In this document: positions 1 through 8,826 of the stretch, one piece after another | How positions within the stretch are numbered: the stretch's first letter is position 1 | Layout: each line of letters opens with the position of its first letter | NCBI RefSeq assembly: GCF_002831565.1 | Contig: NZ_CP025096.1 | Location: 1,302,001-1,366,000, forward strand | From: Spirosoma pollinicola | Lineage (GTDB): Bacteria > Bacteroidota > Bacteroidia > Cytophagales > Spirosomataceae | Direction: 5' to 3' | DNA: 64,000 nucleotides | Made by a program: the position numbers and the translations under genes | The notes under the pieces: generated by a model | The model's input: the letters and a program-made list of their open reading frames with translations, nothing else | What the model was told of the DNA's origin: nothing | The model's database searches: none

Positions 1-244
1 TTATTTATTGAGTAGATCTATTCGCATTTCGACAGTCAAGCCAAAATCATCCTTGGTAGATCCGGCTTGGCTTATAAGTCAAAGCTCAGTAGAGTTTATA
101 AGAACGAGGCTAATCACTCCCCATCTATATCTATATACTGTGTAACCTAAGTAAATAAAGCTCCTGTTGACACCTATGAATTGTACAACATTCTACAGAC
201 CGCGATGAGGCTCAATAAACATGACCAAATATGTTGCAGTGAAA

Positions 245-278
245 CAAAAAAAGCACTTAACAGTGTTGTTAAGTGCTT
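245..278 (-). terminator. Rho-independent terminator of tRNA-Thr
   Basis: On the minus strand a perfect 12-bp stem (arms 267-278 and 251-262) with a 4-nt loop is followed by a run of T. It lies 10 nt after the 3' end of the tRNA and is the natural end of that transcript. Confidence 0.85.
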
Positions 279-288
279 GATTATCAAG

Positions 289-361
289 AGCCTCCTATAG
301 GACTTGAACCTACGACCCCTTCATTACGAATGAAGTGCTCTACCAACTGAGCTAAGGAGGC
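289..361 (-). tRNA. tRNA-Thr, anticodon CGU
   Basis: The minus strand folds into a complete cloverleaf: acceptor stem GCCTCCT/AGGAGGC, D arm GCTC..GAGC, anticodon stem CTTCA/TGAAG with loop TTCGTAA, and a T arm with the TTCAAGT loop. The anticodon CGU reads the threonine codon ACG. The CCA end is not encoded; the discriminator base is U. A terminator hairpin follows directly, so this is a single-gene unit. Confidence 0.95.
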
Positions 362-445
362 TTTTTCTGCTTTTGAGAGTGCAAATATAACAGAGTTGAA
401 TTTAAGAACGCAAGTATCCGTTCTATTTTTGGTAAATTTGCACCC

Positions 446-2428
446 ATGATTTCCATTACGAACCTATCGTACTATCTCGGTAGCCGGGCTTTATACGAAA
501 ATGCCTCGCTACATATCAAGCCAAACCAGAAGATCGGCCTAATCGGCCTCAATGGTACCGGCAAGTCAACGTTACTCCGTATCATCAATGGTGAGTATCA
601 ACCCGATGGAGGAATTATTTCCAAAGCGGGCGATGTTTCGATCGGTTTCCTGAATCAGGATTTGCTGTCGTACCAAACCGACGAGTCAATTCTGGCCGTA
701 GCCATGCAGGCATTTGCCCGGCAAAATGAGTTGCAAATCAAGATTGAGGAACTGCTCCAGCAGATGGAGACAAACTATACCGATGATCTGGTTGATAAAT
801 TAGGAAAGGCGCAGGAAGAGTTCGACGCGCTGGACGGCTATACAATCCAGTCGAGAGCCGAAGAGATTCTGGAAGGGCTTGGGTTCTCAACCGAAGAACT
901 GAGTAAACCCTTGAAGCTATTCTCCGGAGGCTGGCGGATGCGCGTAATGCTCGCTAAACTGCTGCTTGAAAAGCCTTCTTTACTGATGCTCGATGAGCCA
1001 ACCAACCACCTGGACTTACCGTCTATTCAGTGGGTTGAAAAGTACGTTCAGAATTACGAAGGGTCTGTCATTGTGGTCTCCCACGATAGAGAGTTCGTGG
1101 ATAATGTGGTGGATACCATTGTTGAAGTGTCGGGCGCAAAATTGAATTATTATGCGGGCGACTACTCTTACTATATGGAGGAGAAGAGCCTGCGGAATGA
1201 GATTCAGAAGGGCGCATTTGAAAACCAGCAGGCTAAAATTCGCCAGACAGAGCGGTTTATCGAACGGTTTAAGGCGAAAGCATCAAAGGCGAAACAGGCG
1301 CAAAGCCGGGTTAAACAACTCGAACGTATGGAGCTTGTCGATGACGTGATCGACAGCAGCGCACGGGTTAACTTTAAATTCAACTTCTCTCAGCAACCCG
1401 GTCGGCATATTCTGCACCTGGATGATATATCGAAGGCTTACGGCCCCAAACGTATTCTGACCCACTCGACGGCCCGGCTCGAACGGGGTGATAAAGTGGC
1501 ATTGATTGGTGCCAATGGACGCGGTAAATCGACGTTGCTGCGCATTATTTCCGGATCAGAACCTGTTGACGGTGAGCGTGTTTTGGGCTATAATGTTTCG
1601 TTTAGCTTCTATGCGCAGCACCAGCTTGAGTCGCTTCGGGTGGAGGATTCGATGCTGGAAGAGCTCAAACAGGCAAACCCATCGAAATCGGATGGTGAAC
1701 TGCGGGGTGTATTAGGTTGCTTCCTGTTCTCGGGTGATGACGTATTCAAGAAAATCAAAGTGCTGTCGGGGGGAGAGAAATCGCGTGTAGCCCTGGCCAA
1801 AGTACTGCTCTCACAAGCGAATTTCCTGTTGCTCGACGAACCGACCAACCACTTGGATATGCAGTCGGTGAATATCCTGATTCAGGCACTGCAGCAGTAT
1901 GAAGGTACGTATGTGGTTGTTTCCCACGACCGGTATTTCGTGTCGCAGATTGCCAATAAAATCTGGTACATCGAAGACGAGCAGATCAAAGAGTATCCGG
2001 GCACCTACGACGAGTATGAGTGGTGGCAGGAGGAGCGCAAAGCACAGGGAATAACGTCGTCCAAACAACCAGTAGACAATTCGAAACTACAACCCGTAAC
2101 CAGCCCGGCTCCCGTTTCGAGCGGCCAGATTGCGAACGGGAAGTCTACGAATGGTCGGATATCGGAAGATGAACGGAAAGAGTGGCACAAGACACTGAAG
2201 GTATTGACCCGCCAGGCCGAAGAAGCCGAAACGAAAATTAGTCACTTGGAAAGCCGAAAAAAGAAGCTGGAAACCGAACTGGCTGATCCCGCAACTTATG
2301 GCGACGATAAGCTGATGCAGGCCAAGAATGATGAATATCGGCACGTAATGGCCCAGATCAATCAGCTTCAGGATGAGTGGGAAACCGCTATGACAGAAGC
2401 CGAAGTTTGGGAGAAGAAGCTGGCGTAA
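446..2428 (+). CDS. ABC-F family ATP-binding protein (Uup/YdiF-like)
   Basis: Soluble twin-ATPase of the ABC-F family, which act on ribosomes rather than in transport. The 660 residues hold two nucleotide-binding domains: Walker A GLNGTGKST, a degenerate signature FSGGW and Walker B LLMLDEPTNHLD in the first half; GANGRGKST, LSGGEKSR and LLLDEPTNHLD in the second. Between them is the basic, coiled linker typical of the family (around residues 260-295), and residues 570-660 form a charged coiled-coil tail as in Uup/YdiF. No membrane segment is present. A Bacteroidota-type -7 box TAAATTTG lies at 433-440, only 5 nt before the ATG, but no TTG box is at the right distance. If the box is real the message would be almost leaderless. 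Confidence 0.95.
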   Translation: MISITNLSYYLGSRALYENASLHIKPNQKIGLIGLNGTGKSTLLRIINGEYQPDGGIISKAGDVSIGFLNQDLLSYQTDESILAVAMQAFARQNELQIKIEELLQQMETNYTDDLVDKLGKAQEEFDALDGYTIQSRAEEILEGLGFSTEELSKPLKLFSGGWRMRVMLAKLLLEKPSLLMLDEPTNHLDLPSIQWVEKYVQNYEGSVIVVSHDREFVDNVVDTIVEVSGAKLNYYAGDYSYYMEEKSLRNEIQKGAFENQQAKIRQTERFIERFKAKASKAKQAQSRVKQLERMELVDDVIDSSARVNFKFNFSQQPGRHILHLDDISKAYGPKRILTHSTARLERGDKVALIGANGRGKSTLLRIISGSEPVDGERVLGYNVSFSFYAQHQLESLRVEDSMLEELKQANPSKSDGELRGVLGCFLFSGDDVFKKIKVLSGGEKSRVALAKVLLSQANFLLLDEPTNHLDMQSVNILIQALQQYEGTYVVVSHDRYFVSQIANKIWYIEDEQIKEYPGTYDEYEWWQEERKAQGITSSKQPVDNSKLQPVTSPAPVSSGQIANGKSTNGRISEDERKEWHKTLKVLTRQAEEAETKISHLESRKKKLETELADPATYGDDKLMQAKNDEYRHVMAQINQLQDEWETAMTEAEVWEKKLA

Positions 2429-2500
2429 GGTTTACAGTATTCAGGTTGTGGGTTACGGTTGGCTAATAAATACCGTACACTAAATACTATAATTATTAAT

Positions 2501-2553
2501 CGCTCATATCGTACAAATAAAATATATTATATTTTATTTGTACGATATGAGCG
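2501..2553. repeat. Perfect 53-bp palindrome spanning the start codon of the next gene
   Basis: Two 26-bp arms (2501-2526 and 2528-2553) are exact reverse complements around a single central T at 2527. Each arm carries a GTAC core and an AT-rich inner part. The right arm contains the ATG (2547-2549) and the second codon of the radical SAM gene. In DNA it could be a two-fold operator; in RNA it would hide the start codon in a 26-bp stem. Confidence 0.9.
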
Positions 2554-3605
2554 ATTATCGTAAAGGGCGGGGAGCGCAGTTCAATTTGGCCAATTCATTT
2601 TTGGCTCATCAGTACGAACCCGACAATTTAGGAGATGCGTTCGATGATGATTTCCCTGCCCCAACAGTAAAGACACAGTTTTTTGAAGAAACTCCCAAGC
2701 AGATTATTAGTCGGCCAAACAGCCCTGATATTGGCTTTCAAGCATCTATTAACCCTTACCAGGGTTGTGAACACGGCTGCATTTACTGTTACGCCCGATC
2801 CACACATGAGTACTGGGGTTTTTCGGCCGGTCTGGATTTTGAGAGTAAGATTATGGTGAAGAAAAATGCACCTGCCTTACTTGAAAAGCAGTTTCAGTCG
2901 CGGACCTATAAACCAGTCACCATCCACTTTTCCGGCAACACCGATTGTTACCAACCCGCTGAACGAACGTATCAACTGACGCGGCAGATCCTGGCGCTTT
3001 GCCTTCGCTATCGGAATCCGGTTACTATTATCACCAAAAACGCGCTCATTCTCCGCGATCTGGATATTCTAAAACCATTGGCCGAACTCAATCTGGTGAA
3101 TGTGGCGATCACGATCACGACGCTGAACGAATCGCTCCGATTACTGATGGAACCCCGTACGGTTACGGCTGCCCAGCGCTTAAAAACGATGGGTGCTTTG
3201 CATCAGGCGGGTGTCCCCGTGGGTATCATGACAGCTCCGATCATTCCCAGCCTGAACGACCACGAAATTCCAAAATTGGTTGAACAAGCTGCCGGACAGG
3301 GTGCTTGCTGGGCCGCTTATACCGTTGTGCGGTTGAATGGGGCGCTTGGCCCGCTGTTTACTGATTGGCTCAAGAAAGCCTTCCCAGACCGTGCTGACCG
3401 GATTTTGAACCAAATTGCCGACTGTCATGGCGGGCAATTGACTGATTCCCGATTTAAAACGCGTATGTCGGGCGAAGGAGCGTATGCCAACCATATTGCC
3501 CAACTACACCGCATTGCCTGTCAAAAATATCTGGCTAACCGAAAACCTGTCGAACTGACTACTACTTTGTTCCGACCTGCCGGGCAATTGGACTTATTTA
3601 ACTAA
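2547..3605 (+). CDS. PA0069-family radical SAM protein
   Basis: Radical S-adenosylmethionine enzyme of the PA0069 type, related to spore photoproduct lyase-like proteins; its substrate is not known. The [4Fe-4S]-binding motif is visible as CEHGCIYCYAR (CxxxCxxC) near residue 75. The opening MSDYRKGRGAQFN and the later NTDCYQP, ITKNALILRD and RMSGEGAYANHI blocks fit this family along its length. I chose the ATG at 2547 over an in-frame TTG at 2538 because the protein then opens with the usual MSDYRKGRG. The start lies inside a perfect palindrome, so expression is probably controlled at this site. It does not appear to be in an operon: the next gene runs the other way. Confidence 0.9.
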   Translation: MSDYRKGRGAQFNLANSFLAHQYEPDNLGDAFDDDFPAPTVKTQFFEETPKQIISRPNSPDIGFQASINPYQGCEHGCIYCYARSTHEYWGFSAGLDFESKIMVKKNAPALLEKQFQSRTYKPVTIHFSGNTDCYQPAERTYQLTRQILALCLRYRNPVTIITKNALILRDLDILKPLAELNLVNVAITITTLNESLRLLMEPRTVTAAQRLKTMGALHQAGVPVGIMTAPIIPSLNDHEIPKLVEQAAGQGACWAAYTVVRLNGALGPLFTDWLKKAFPDRADRILNQIADCHGGQLTDSRFKTRMSGEGAYANHIAQLHRIACQKYLANRKPVELTTTLFRPAGQLDLFN

Positions 3606-3619
3606 GCAATACTGATAGA

Positions 3620-4564
3620 CTATTTCTCATACGAGAAGCCCTTTGGTGTGACACTGATCTGGTCGGCTTGCGCCAGCATCTCGGTATGGTCGAATGACTG
3701 CGTTACGGTTTTCTGAATTCCTTTGCAGATTGTGTCGAGGGGAAGGTCATTATCATCGGTGCCAAATGGGTTCTCGATTTCTTCGGCAATGATTTCCAGA
3801 CTGGCTAACACATAAAACACAAATACGACCAGTGGAATAACCAGGTAATGAAGATTCGATACGTAGCCCAGTGGTAGGGTAAGGCAGTAGATAAAAATGA
3901 ATTTCTTGATGAATGAACTATACGAAAAAGGAATGGGCGTATTCTTTATTCGTTCGCAGGCTCCGCATATATCCATCAGCGATTGAATTTCCGAATTGAG
4001 TAGTAAAAGGTGCTCGGGCAACAAAATATGCTGTCGTTGCAGGTCATTTAGTTTACCAAAAATTGCCAGAGCAATCTGTTGAGGTACATGCTCACTGAGC
4101 CGAAGATTACGAACGCTAAATAATGAACTTTCGGTAAATTCAGGCTCAATGGCATGCTGACGCAGGTGATTTTTTAACGAAAAGGCAAAGTTGGGGATCA
4201 TAGTCCGAAAAAACTGGCGGGCTTCGCTTTCTGATGTATCGAGTAACTGGTCCATTTTGAGGGCCATGTTTCGACTGTTATTGACCAACGCGCCCCATAA
4301 TTTTCGCCCTTCCCACCAGCGATCATAAGCTGTGTTGGTACGAAAAACCAACAACATCGAAATGACAAAACTTAACAGCGTGTGCATGAGCGACAAGTTC
4401 TTAAGGTGAACATTATCACTCAATCCCATCAACTCAATGACATAAACAATAATTACAGAATAAACGCCTACCGCTACCAAAACAGGAAGTAGCTTGCGCA
4501 CTGTATCGGCTCGGTTGAAGGTGATGATGAACCGAAACCAGTCCTTTGGATTATAATTGACCAT
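3620..4564 (-). CDS. Bestrophin family ion channel
   Basis: Inner-membrane protein of the bestrophin (RFP-TM/UPF0187) family, homologous to eukaryotic chloride channels; bacterial members are pentameric and some conduct cations. The 314 residues show hydrophobic segments around 25-45, 60-80 and two more near 215-260. Family signatures visible are NTAYDRWWEGRKLWGALVN after the second segment and the late LEIIAEEIENPFGTDDNDLPLD block, which contains the conserved EIENPFG motif. Length is normal for bacterial members. It is convergent with the radical SAM gene, 14 bp away, and no terminator hairpin is seen between them. Confidence 0.93.
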   Translation of the reverse strand: MVNYNPKDWFRFIITFNRADTVRKLLPVLVAVGVYSVIIVYVIELMGLSDNVHLKNLSLMHTLLSFVISMLLVFRTNTAYDRWWEGRKLWGALVNNSRNMALKMDQLLDTSESEARQFFRTMIPNFAFSLKNHLRQHAIEPEFTESSLFSVRNLRLSEHVPQQIALAIFGKLNDLQRQHILLPEHLLLLNSEIQSLMDICGACERIKNTPIPFSYSSFIKKFIFIYCLTLPLGYVSNLHYLVIPLVVFVFYVLASLEIIAEEIENPFGTDDNDLPLDTICKGIQKTVTQSFDHTEMLAQADQISVTPKGFSYEK

Positions 4565-4726
4565 AGATGCCCTTAGCTGAGTAGACTGTAATCATACCGT
4601 ATTTTGCTTATGTTATCAACGGCTAAGCTGGATAAATGTTGATAACGTTGTGATAGAACACTGATTTTAAGCTACAAACATCAATCCTACACAACATAAC
4701 AATCAGCGTTCTGTTGTAACATTGAT

Positions 4727-4857
4727 GCTGTTTAAACTTTCTCTTTGGGTGAAATTTAGGGTGTTTTTTTGTCATCCCGACGCAGGAGGGATCTTCGGGG
4801 AAATGGAAAACTCTGTCTTCCCCGAAGATCCCTCCTGCGTCGGGATGACAAAAAAAC
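4727..4857. repeat. Dispersed palindromic element, copy 1 (GTCATCCCGACG type)
   Basis: Perfect 40-bp arms (4763-4802 and 4818-4857) with a 15-nt loop. Each arm has a T/A run, then GTCATCCCGACG, then GGGATCTTCGG. The left flank from 4727 (GCTGTTTAAACTTTCTCTTT) matches the left flank of the copy at 40326, so this is a related but right-end-degenerate copy. It fills the space between bestrophin and the T9SS plug gene and could fold as a bidirectional hairpin. Confidence 0.85.
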
Positions 4858-4902
4858 GCTCGAAAGCAAAATTCTAAACAATCTTATTAAAAACTACATT
4901 GA

Positions 4903-6201
4903 ATGATTGCTTCTTTCAGGCTTTTTATTGCTGTATTCCTTGGGTTAATTACTTCGCCTTTGCTGGCTCAGCAGCTTCAGACAATTGACCACATTTATGA
5001 CCCTAAAATTGAAACGGTATTGCTGTTTCCGCAAGTTAGCACCAATCAAATCGACCCCGCCTTAACGCTCAATCCGCCAATTATTTCGCTCGATGAAGCC
5101 GTTACCCTACAACTTGAGTTCGATGATTTGACGGCTAATTATCGCTCATTTCGGGCAAAAGTTTTGAATTGTAACGCCGATTGGCAACGCTCTGTACTCA
5201 ACGACATAGAGTACACCTACGAATACAATGACAACCCGATTACCGACTATCAGATTTCGATAAATACCAAAATCCCCTACTATCATTATCGGTTCACCCT
5301 GCCACGAGTGAAACTGCCGGGCAATTACCTGTTGGTTGTTTATGACGAACGGAATCGAAATAATATTATCCTCACCCGCCGATTCAGTACCTATCAGAAT
5401 CGGGTAAACGTAGCCGCCGATGTGCGCTTCTCGTCGAACCCGGCCCGCCAGTTCTCGGATCAGCAGATTGACATGACGCTGTCCTACAAAGGGTATCAGG
5501 TTATTTCGCCCCAGGATGATTTTAAAGTAATTATCCGCCAGAATTACCGTGACGACCGTGAGATTCGCGATTTGCGTCCAACCAATGTGCAGGCATTTGA
5601 CCAGGTGCTGGATTATCGGCTTGTTGATTTAAGCAACATGATGCCGGGTGGTAATGAGTTTCGGTATTTCGATACGCGCACGATTATATCCCGCGCCAAT
5701 TACATCGACCGGATCGACCGTCCCGCCGACCGTAACATCGCGTATGTGCAGACCGATCAACCACGTAATCGGGGTGTTTATATTCAAAGCGATGACTTCA
5801 ACGGGCAGTTTGTGATCGACCACCGCGAATCGGGCAATGGGGCTACCAATGCCGATTACATTGAAACCATTTTCACCCTTAAAATACCCGAAGTGTCGGG
5901 TTTCGACATGTATGTGAATGGGGCCTTCAATTTCTGGCAGTTGAACGACCGTAACCGTATGACATACGATCCGCTATTGGGTGCTTACCGGGCATCCATT
6001 ATGCTGAAGCAGGGCGTTTACAACTACGACTATATTGTGGCCACAACCGGGCCACAACCAAAAGTGGATGAGAACTTCATTGAAGGAAGTTTCTCATCCA
6101 CCGAAAATGACTACGAAATTTTTGTGTACCACCGCCCGCCAGCCTCCCGCGCCGACCAACTGATAGCCTATAAACGGGTAGGGGTGAACAAACGGAAGTA
6201 A
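4903..6201 (+). CDS. Type IX secretion system plug protein (DUF5103)
   Basis: Secreted protein of the DUF5103 / T9SS plug family. In the T9SS the plug closes the periplasmic side of the SprA translocon. An N-terminal signal peptide of about 23 residues ends at LLAQ. The 432 residues fit the family: an N-terminal beta domain with the YRSFRAKVLNCNADWQRS and NPITDYQIS blocks, and a C-terminal immunoglobulin-like domain with the GAFNFWQLNDRNRMTYD and VYNYDYIV patterns. No SprA or PorV gene is next to it here. It is the clearest sign in the window of a T9SS-bearing Bacteroidota. Confidence 0.9.
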   Translation: MIASFRLFIAVFLGLITSPLLAQQLQTIDHIYDPKIETVLLFPQVSTNQIDPALTLNPPIISLDEAVTLQLEFDDLTANYRSFRAKVLNCNADWQRSVLNDIEYTYEYNDNPITDYQISINTKIPYYHYRFTLPRVKLPGNYLLVVYDERNRNNIILTRRFSTYQNRVNVAADVRFSSNPARQFSDQQIDMTLSYKGYQVISPQDDFKVIIRQNYRDDREIRDLRPTNVQAFDQVLDYRLVDLSNMMPGGNEFRYFDTRTIISRANYIDRIDRPADRNIAYVQTDQPRNRGVYIQSDDFNGQFVIDHRESGNGATNADYIETIFTLKIPEVSGFDMYVNGAFNFWQLNDRNRMTYDPLLGAYRASIMLKQGVYNYDYIVATTGPQPKVDENFIEGSFSSTENDYEIFVYHRPPASRADQLIAYKRVGVNKRK

Positions 6202-6203
6202 AC

Positions 6204-6264
6204 GTAGGGCGAACATCTTGTCCGCCTTTGTAACAGAAAAAGGCGGACAAGATGTCCGCCCTAC
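6204..6264. terminator. Bidirectional terminator-like hairpin
   Basis: Inverted repeat with 26-bp arms (6204-6229 and 6239-6264, one mismatch) lies exactly between the convergent plug and ychF genes and ends in A/T runs near the loop. Likely a shared transcription end. Confidence 0.7.
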
Positions 6265-6267
6265 TGG

Positions 6268-7368
6268 CTACGCACTGTGCAGGAATTCCATAATGTCGCC
6301 ATCCTGCACGACGTATTCTTTTCCTTCTACGGCTAATTTACCGGCTTCACGAACGCCCGCTTCGGTTTTAAACTGTGCAAAATCGGGAATCTTCATGACC
6401 TGCGCCCGAATGAACTTTCGTTCAAAATCGGAGTGGATAACGCCAGCCGCCTGGGGTGCTTTCCAGCCCCGGTGAATGGTCCAGGCACGAACTTCCTTCA
6501 CACCTGCGGTGAAATAGGTGATCAGGCCTAATAATTTATACGATGCTTTGATAAGTTGGCTTAACCCCGACTCGGTTAAACCATATTCGCCCAGGAACAT
6601 TTCACGCTCTTCTGGGTCTTCCATTTCGGCAATCTGCGATTCGATACCCGCGCTGATAATAATGACCTCTGCGCCTTCATCTTTCACCGCTTCCCGAAGC
6701 ATGTCAGAATAGGCATTTCCGTTTGGTAGCGATCCTTCATCTACATTGGCGACGTAGATAACGGGCTTCACAGTCATCAGCGAAATGTCGCCGATGGCGG
6801 TTTCCCGTTCTTCGAGTGATACTTGTACCGTGCGCGCGCTTTTACCGGCTTCGAGCGCCGTTTTGTACAGTTTCAGGATTTCCAGTTCGCCTTTTGCTTT
6901 GGCATCACCAACACGGGCGGCTTTGTCGATCCGCTGAATTTTCTTGTCAACCGATTCTAAATCTTTCAGTTGCAACTCGATGTCGATAATTTCTTTATCC
7001 GACACAGGGTTAACTTTGCCTTCAACGTGAACAATGTTGTCATCGTCGAAGCACCGAACCACGTGAACAATGGCATCGACTTCCTTAATGTTAGCCAGAA
7101 ATTTATTGCCCAGACCAGCACCCTGGCTGGCTCCTTTTACCAACCCGGCAATGTCAACAAATTCAATAATCGTTGGCACCACGCGCTGCGGTTTTACCAG
7201 CCCTTCGAGCGCGTCAAGGCGTTCGTCGGGCACGGTAACAACCCCAACATTGGGTTCTATTGTGCAGAACGGGTAATTAGCCGCTTCGGCCTTTCCGCTC
7301 GATATTGCGTTAAACAGCGTTGATTTACCTACATTCGGCAAACCCACGATTCCACATTGAAGTCCCAT
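6268..7368 (-). CDS. ychF: YchF family redox-regulated ATPase
   Basis: Cytosolic Obg-related P-loop NTPase that prefers ATP and binds ribosomes; in E. coli it is tied to oxidative stress. The 366-residue length is typical. P-loop [12 protein letters not shown] is at residues 8-19, G3 is [10 protein letters not shown], and the altered G4 motif NVDE replaces NKxD, which is the hallmark of ATP specificity in YchF. A helical insert follows, and a C-terminal TGS domain ends with [10 protein letters not shown] good promoter lies 85 bp upstream at 7452-7481, with an inverted-repeat element in the leader. Confidence 0.96.
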   Translation of the reverse strand: MGLQCGIVGLPNVGKSTLFNAISSGKAEAANYPFCTIEPNVGVVTVPDERLDALEGLVKPQRVVPTIIEFVDIAGLVKGASQGAGLGNKFLANIKEVDAIVHVVRCFDDDNIVHVEGKVNPVSDKEIIDIELQLKDLESVDKKIQRIDKAARVGDAKAKGELEILKLYKTALEAGKSARTVQVSLEERETAIGDISLMTVKPVIYVANVDEGSLPNGNAYSDMLREAVKDEGAEVIIISAGIESQIAEMEDPEEREMFLGEYGLTESGLSQLIKASYKLLGLITYFTAGVKEVRAWTIHRGWKAPQAAGVIHSDFERKFIRAQVMKIPDFAQFKTEAGVREAGKLAVEGKEYVVQDGDIMEFLHSA

Positions 7369-7377
7369 AGTTCAATT

Positions 7378-7441
7378 ATAAAAGAACAAAAGAGCGTAAG
7401 AGTGAACTTGTCTGTCCCGCTCTTTTACTCATTCACTCTTT
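7378..7441. repeat. GAAAGAG-type palindromic element, copy A
   Basis: The left arm contains AAAAGAGCGTAAGAGTGAA and the right arm the near-complement CTCTTTTACTCATTCACTCTTT. It belongs to the same family as the elements at 8741, 14243 and 19148. It lies between the ychF promoter and its start codon, so it would be transcribed as a leader hairpin. Confidence 0.7.
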
Positions 7442-7451
7442 AGTTTTTGTG

Positions 7452-7481
7452 CAAAAATACAACCGCGACGGCGGACCGCAA
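7452..7481 (-). promoter_or_regulatory. Bacteroidota-type promoter of ychF
   Basis: On the minus strand TTG (7481-7479), a 19-nt spacer, then TATTTTTG (7459-7452) match the TTG / TAnnTTTG consensus at ideal spacing. Transcription would start near 7445, giving a leader of roughly 75 nt. Confidence 0.65.
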
Positions 7482-7512
7482 AAAAAGCCTTCGGCAGGAT
7501 GGGCCGAGGGCT
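7480..7512 (-). terminator. Terminator of the DUF3276 gene
   Basis: On the minus strand a 10-bp stem (AGCCCTCGGC with one G-T wobble) is followed by a run of seven or more T. It lies about 100 bp beyond the DUF3276 stop and touches the -33 box of the ychF promoter. Confidence 0.7.
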
Positions 7513-7609
7513 AGCTGTGTGATGAAGAAGAAACTCGTTTGATTTATTACGTAAGAGTCAGGTAAAGTCTAGATCATGCGTGAGATGTCGATTGGATATT
7601 GTGAATTAA

Positions 7610-7936
7610 CTACTCCCATTTTAGCTCACTGGCGAAGTCATCCTGTTCGTCCCGTTCACGCTGAACGAATTGGGCGAAGTCTACTTCGGGCATAAGCTCT
7701 GTTTTCACGTGGTCGACCGTTTCTTTGAGGGCTTCAACAAACTTGTCGAAGTCTTCTTTGTAGAGAAACATTTTGTGCTTTTCATAGACAAATCCCTCGC
7801 CTTGCGGGTGTCGGCGACTTTCGGTAATGGTTAGGTAATAGTCGTTTGTGCGGGTTGCTTTAACGTCAAAAAAATACGTTCGTTTTCCCGCCCTAACCCG
7901 TTTCGAGTAAATCTTCTCCCGGTCTCTCTCTTCCAC
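7610..7936 (-). CDS. DUF3276 family protein (PUR-domain, nucleic-acid binding)
   Basis: Small cytosolic protein of 108 residues. Family members have a PUR-alpha-like fold and bind single-stranded nucleic acid, and they are widespread in Bacteroidota. Visible family features are the start MEERDREKIYSKRVRAGKRTYFFDVK, the LTITESRR core and the KHKMFLYKEDFDKF helix, with an acidic tail. It ends in a strong terminator and is a single-gene unit. Its regulatory role in the cell is not known. Confidence 0.88.
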   Translation of the reverse strand: MEERDREKIYSKRVRAGKRTYFFDVKATRTNDYYLTITESRRHPQGEGFVYEKHKMFLYKEDFDKFVEALKETVDHVKTELMPEVDFAQFVQRERDEQDDFASELKWE

Positions 7937-7966
7937 AATTAAATAGGTTTAGTCAGTTAATAGCCA

Positions 7967-7995
7967 CTAAAGTACGTGCAATCAGGCTATAACAA
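7967..7995 (-). promoter_or_regulatory. Candidate promoter of the DUF3276 gene
   Basis: On the minus strand TTG (7995-7993), an 18-nt spacer and TACTTTAG (7974-7967) form a near-consensus Bacteroidota promoter 31 bp before the ATG. The -7 box is imperfect. Confidence 0.4.
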
Positions 7996-8084
7996 AAAGA
8001 ATGCTGTTAATATATTTTGGGGCTATTTGACCCCAAAAACGAGTGACTTTGTGGAGGCCGTTCTACAGTTTTTTGGCTAAAGGC

Positions 8085-8115
8085 TTGGTTATAAAGCCCC
8101 TCTGGACTATCTTTG
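8085..8115 (+). promoter_or_regulatory. Bacteroidota-type promoter of the RlpA gene
   Basis: TTG (8085-8087), a 20-nt spacer and a perfect TAnnTTTG box TATCTTTG (8108-8115). Start of transcription would be near 8122, leaving a leader of roughly 87 nt before the ATG at 8209. Confidence 0.6.
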
Positions 8116-8208
8116 CTTTACAGGAATTGCACTTTTTGGGGGCGGATGGTATGTGGAAAGCGATTTGACATATCTCCCGCCTATTTTTTTCACGTAACCA
8201 AGAGCTGT

Positions 8209-8643
8209 ATGAGTTTAATCATGTCCATTATGTTGTTTTTTAGCAACATAAACCCGGCGGAGGCTCTCCCGAGCCTCATACAGAAAGGCAAAGCGTCTTT
8301 TTATTCCAAGAAGTTCAATGGTCGCAAGACCGCTTACGGTGAGCGCGTTAGCGCCGAATCCCTAGAAGGTGCCCACCGCCAATTCCCCTTAAACACGTTG
8401 GTTGAAGTCACTAACCTTGACAACCAACGTTCAGTAATTGTACGAATCAATGATCGGGGGCCTTTTGCAAAAGGTCGTGTCATTGATCTCACCCTTGCAG
8501 CAGCGCATGCACTTGGTATGGTTTCTAAAGGAATCGCTAATGTATCGCTCCGGGTTGTTGGCAAAGGTCATGCTATCGCATTATCGACGTCTGCCTTTAC
8601 AACACCGATTGCTTTTCAGCCGATGCTGGAGCCAGTTATGTAA
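8209..8643 (+). CDS. RlpA-family septal ring lytic transglycosylase-like protein
   Basis: Exported double-psi beta-barrel protein of the RlpA family, which cuts denuded glycan strands of peptidoglycan in Pseudomonas. From the ATG at 8209 the 144-residue product opens with a hydrophobic signal segment of about 18 residues. The barrel shows the conserved pattern GKASFYSKKFNGRKTAYGER, LPLNT-like FPLNTLVEVT, RINDRGPF and the RVIDLTLAAAHALGM end. There is no SPOR domain, as in short members. The upstream in-frame TTG at 8113 lies inside the promoter, so I reject it as the start. Confidence 0.88.
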   Translation: MSLIMSIMLFFSNINPAEALPSLIQKGKASFYSKKFNGRKTAYGERVSAESLEGAHRQFPLNTLVEVTNLDNQRSVIVRINDRGPFAKGRVIDLTLAAAHALGMVSKGIANVSLRVVGKGHAIALSTSAFTTPIAFQPMLEPVM

Positions 8644-8664
8644 GTCGGTTTAGCCGCATTATCA

Positions 8665-8723
8665 GAACCGTTCGATATTTCCCTGTGCAATTCCTGCCTG
8701 AGATGTCGAACGGTTCGTTTTTT
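8665..8723 (+). terminator. Terminator after the RlpA gene
   Basis: An 11-bp perfect stem GAACCGTTCGA / TCGAACGGTTC with a 30-nt loop is followed by a G and seven T residues, 22 bp after the stop codon. Confidence 0.75.
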
Positions 8724-8740
8724 GCACTAAATTCAAAAAG

Positions 8741-8823
8741 CGTAAGAATGAAAGAGCGAAAGAGCGAAGAGCTGGCGCAAAATTTTTCACTCTTTCGCTC
8801 TTTCACTCTTTCGCTCTTTAGAG
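8741..8823. repeat. GAAAGAG-type palindromic element, copy B
   Basis: The left arm carries GAAAGAGCGAAAGAGCGAAG; the right arm repeats CTCTTTCGCTCTTTCACTCTTTC in complement. It ends 3 bp before the ATG of the DUF58 gene, so it occupies the ribosome-binding region of that message. Confidence 0.75.
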
Positions 8824-8826
8824 TTC

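Noticed and set aside
1..78. Minus-strand 25-residue open end reading SQAGSTKDDFGLTVEMRID
   Set aside because: It looks protein-like, but is bounded by a TGA only 76 bases in and has no start; may be the tail of a decayed gene. Too short to call.
433..440. TAAATTTG box as a promoter of the ABC-F gene
   Set aside because: The -7 match is perfect but no TTG lies 18 to 22 nt upstream, and it would leave almost no leader; kept only as a remark.
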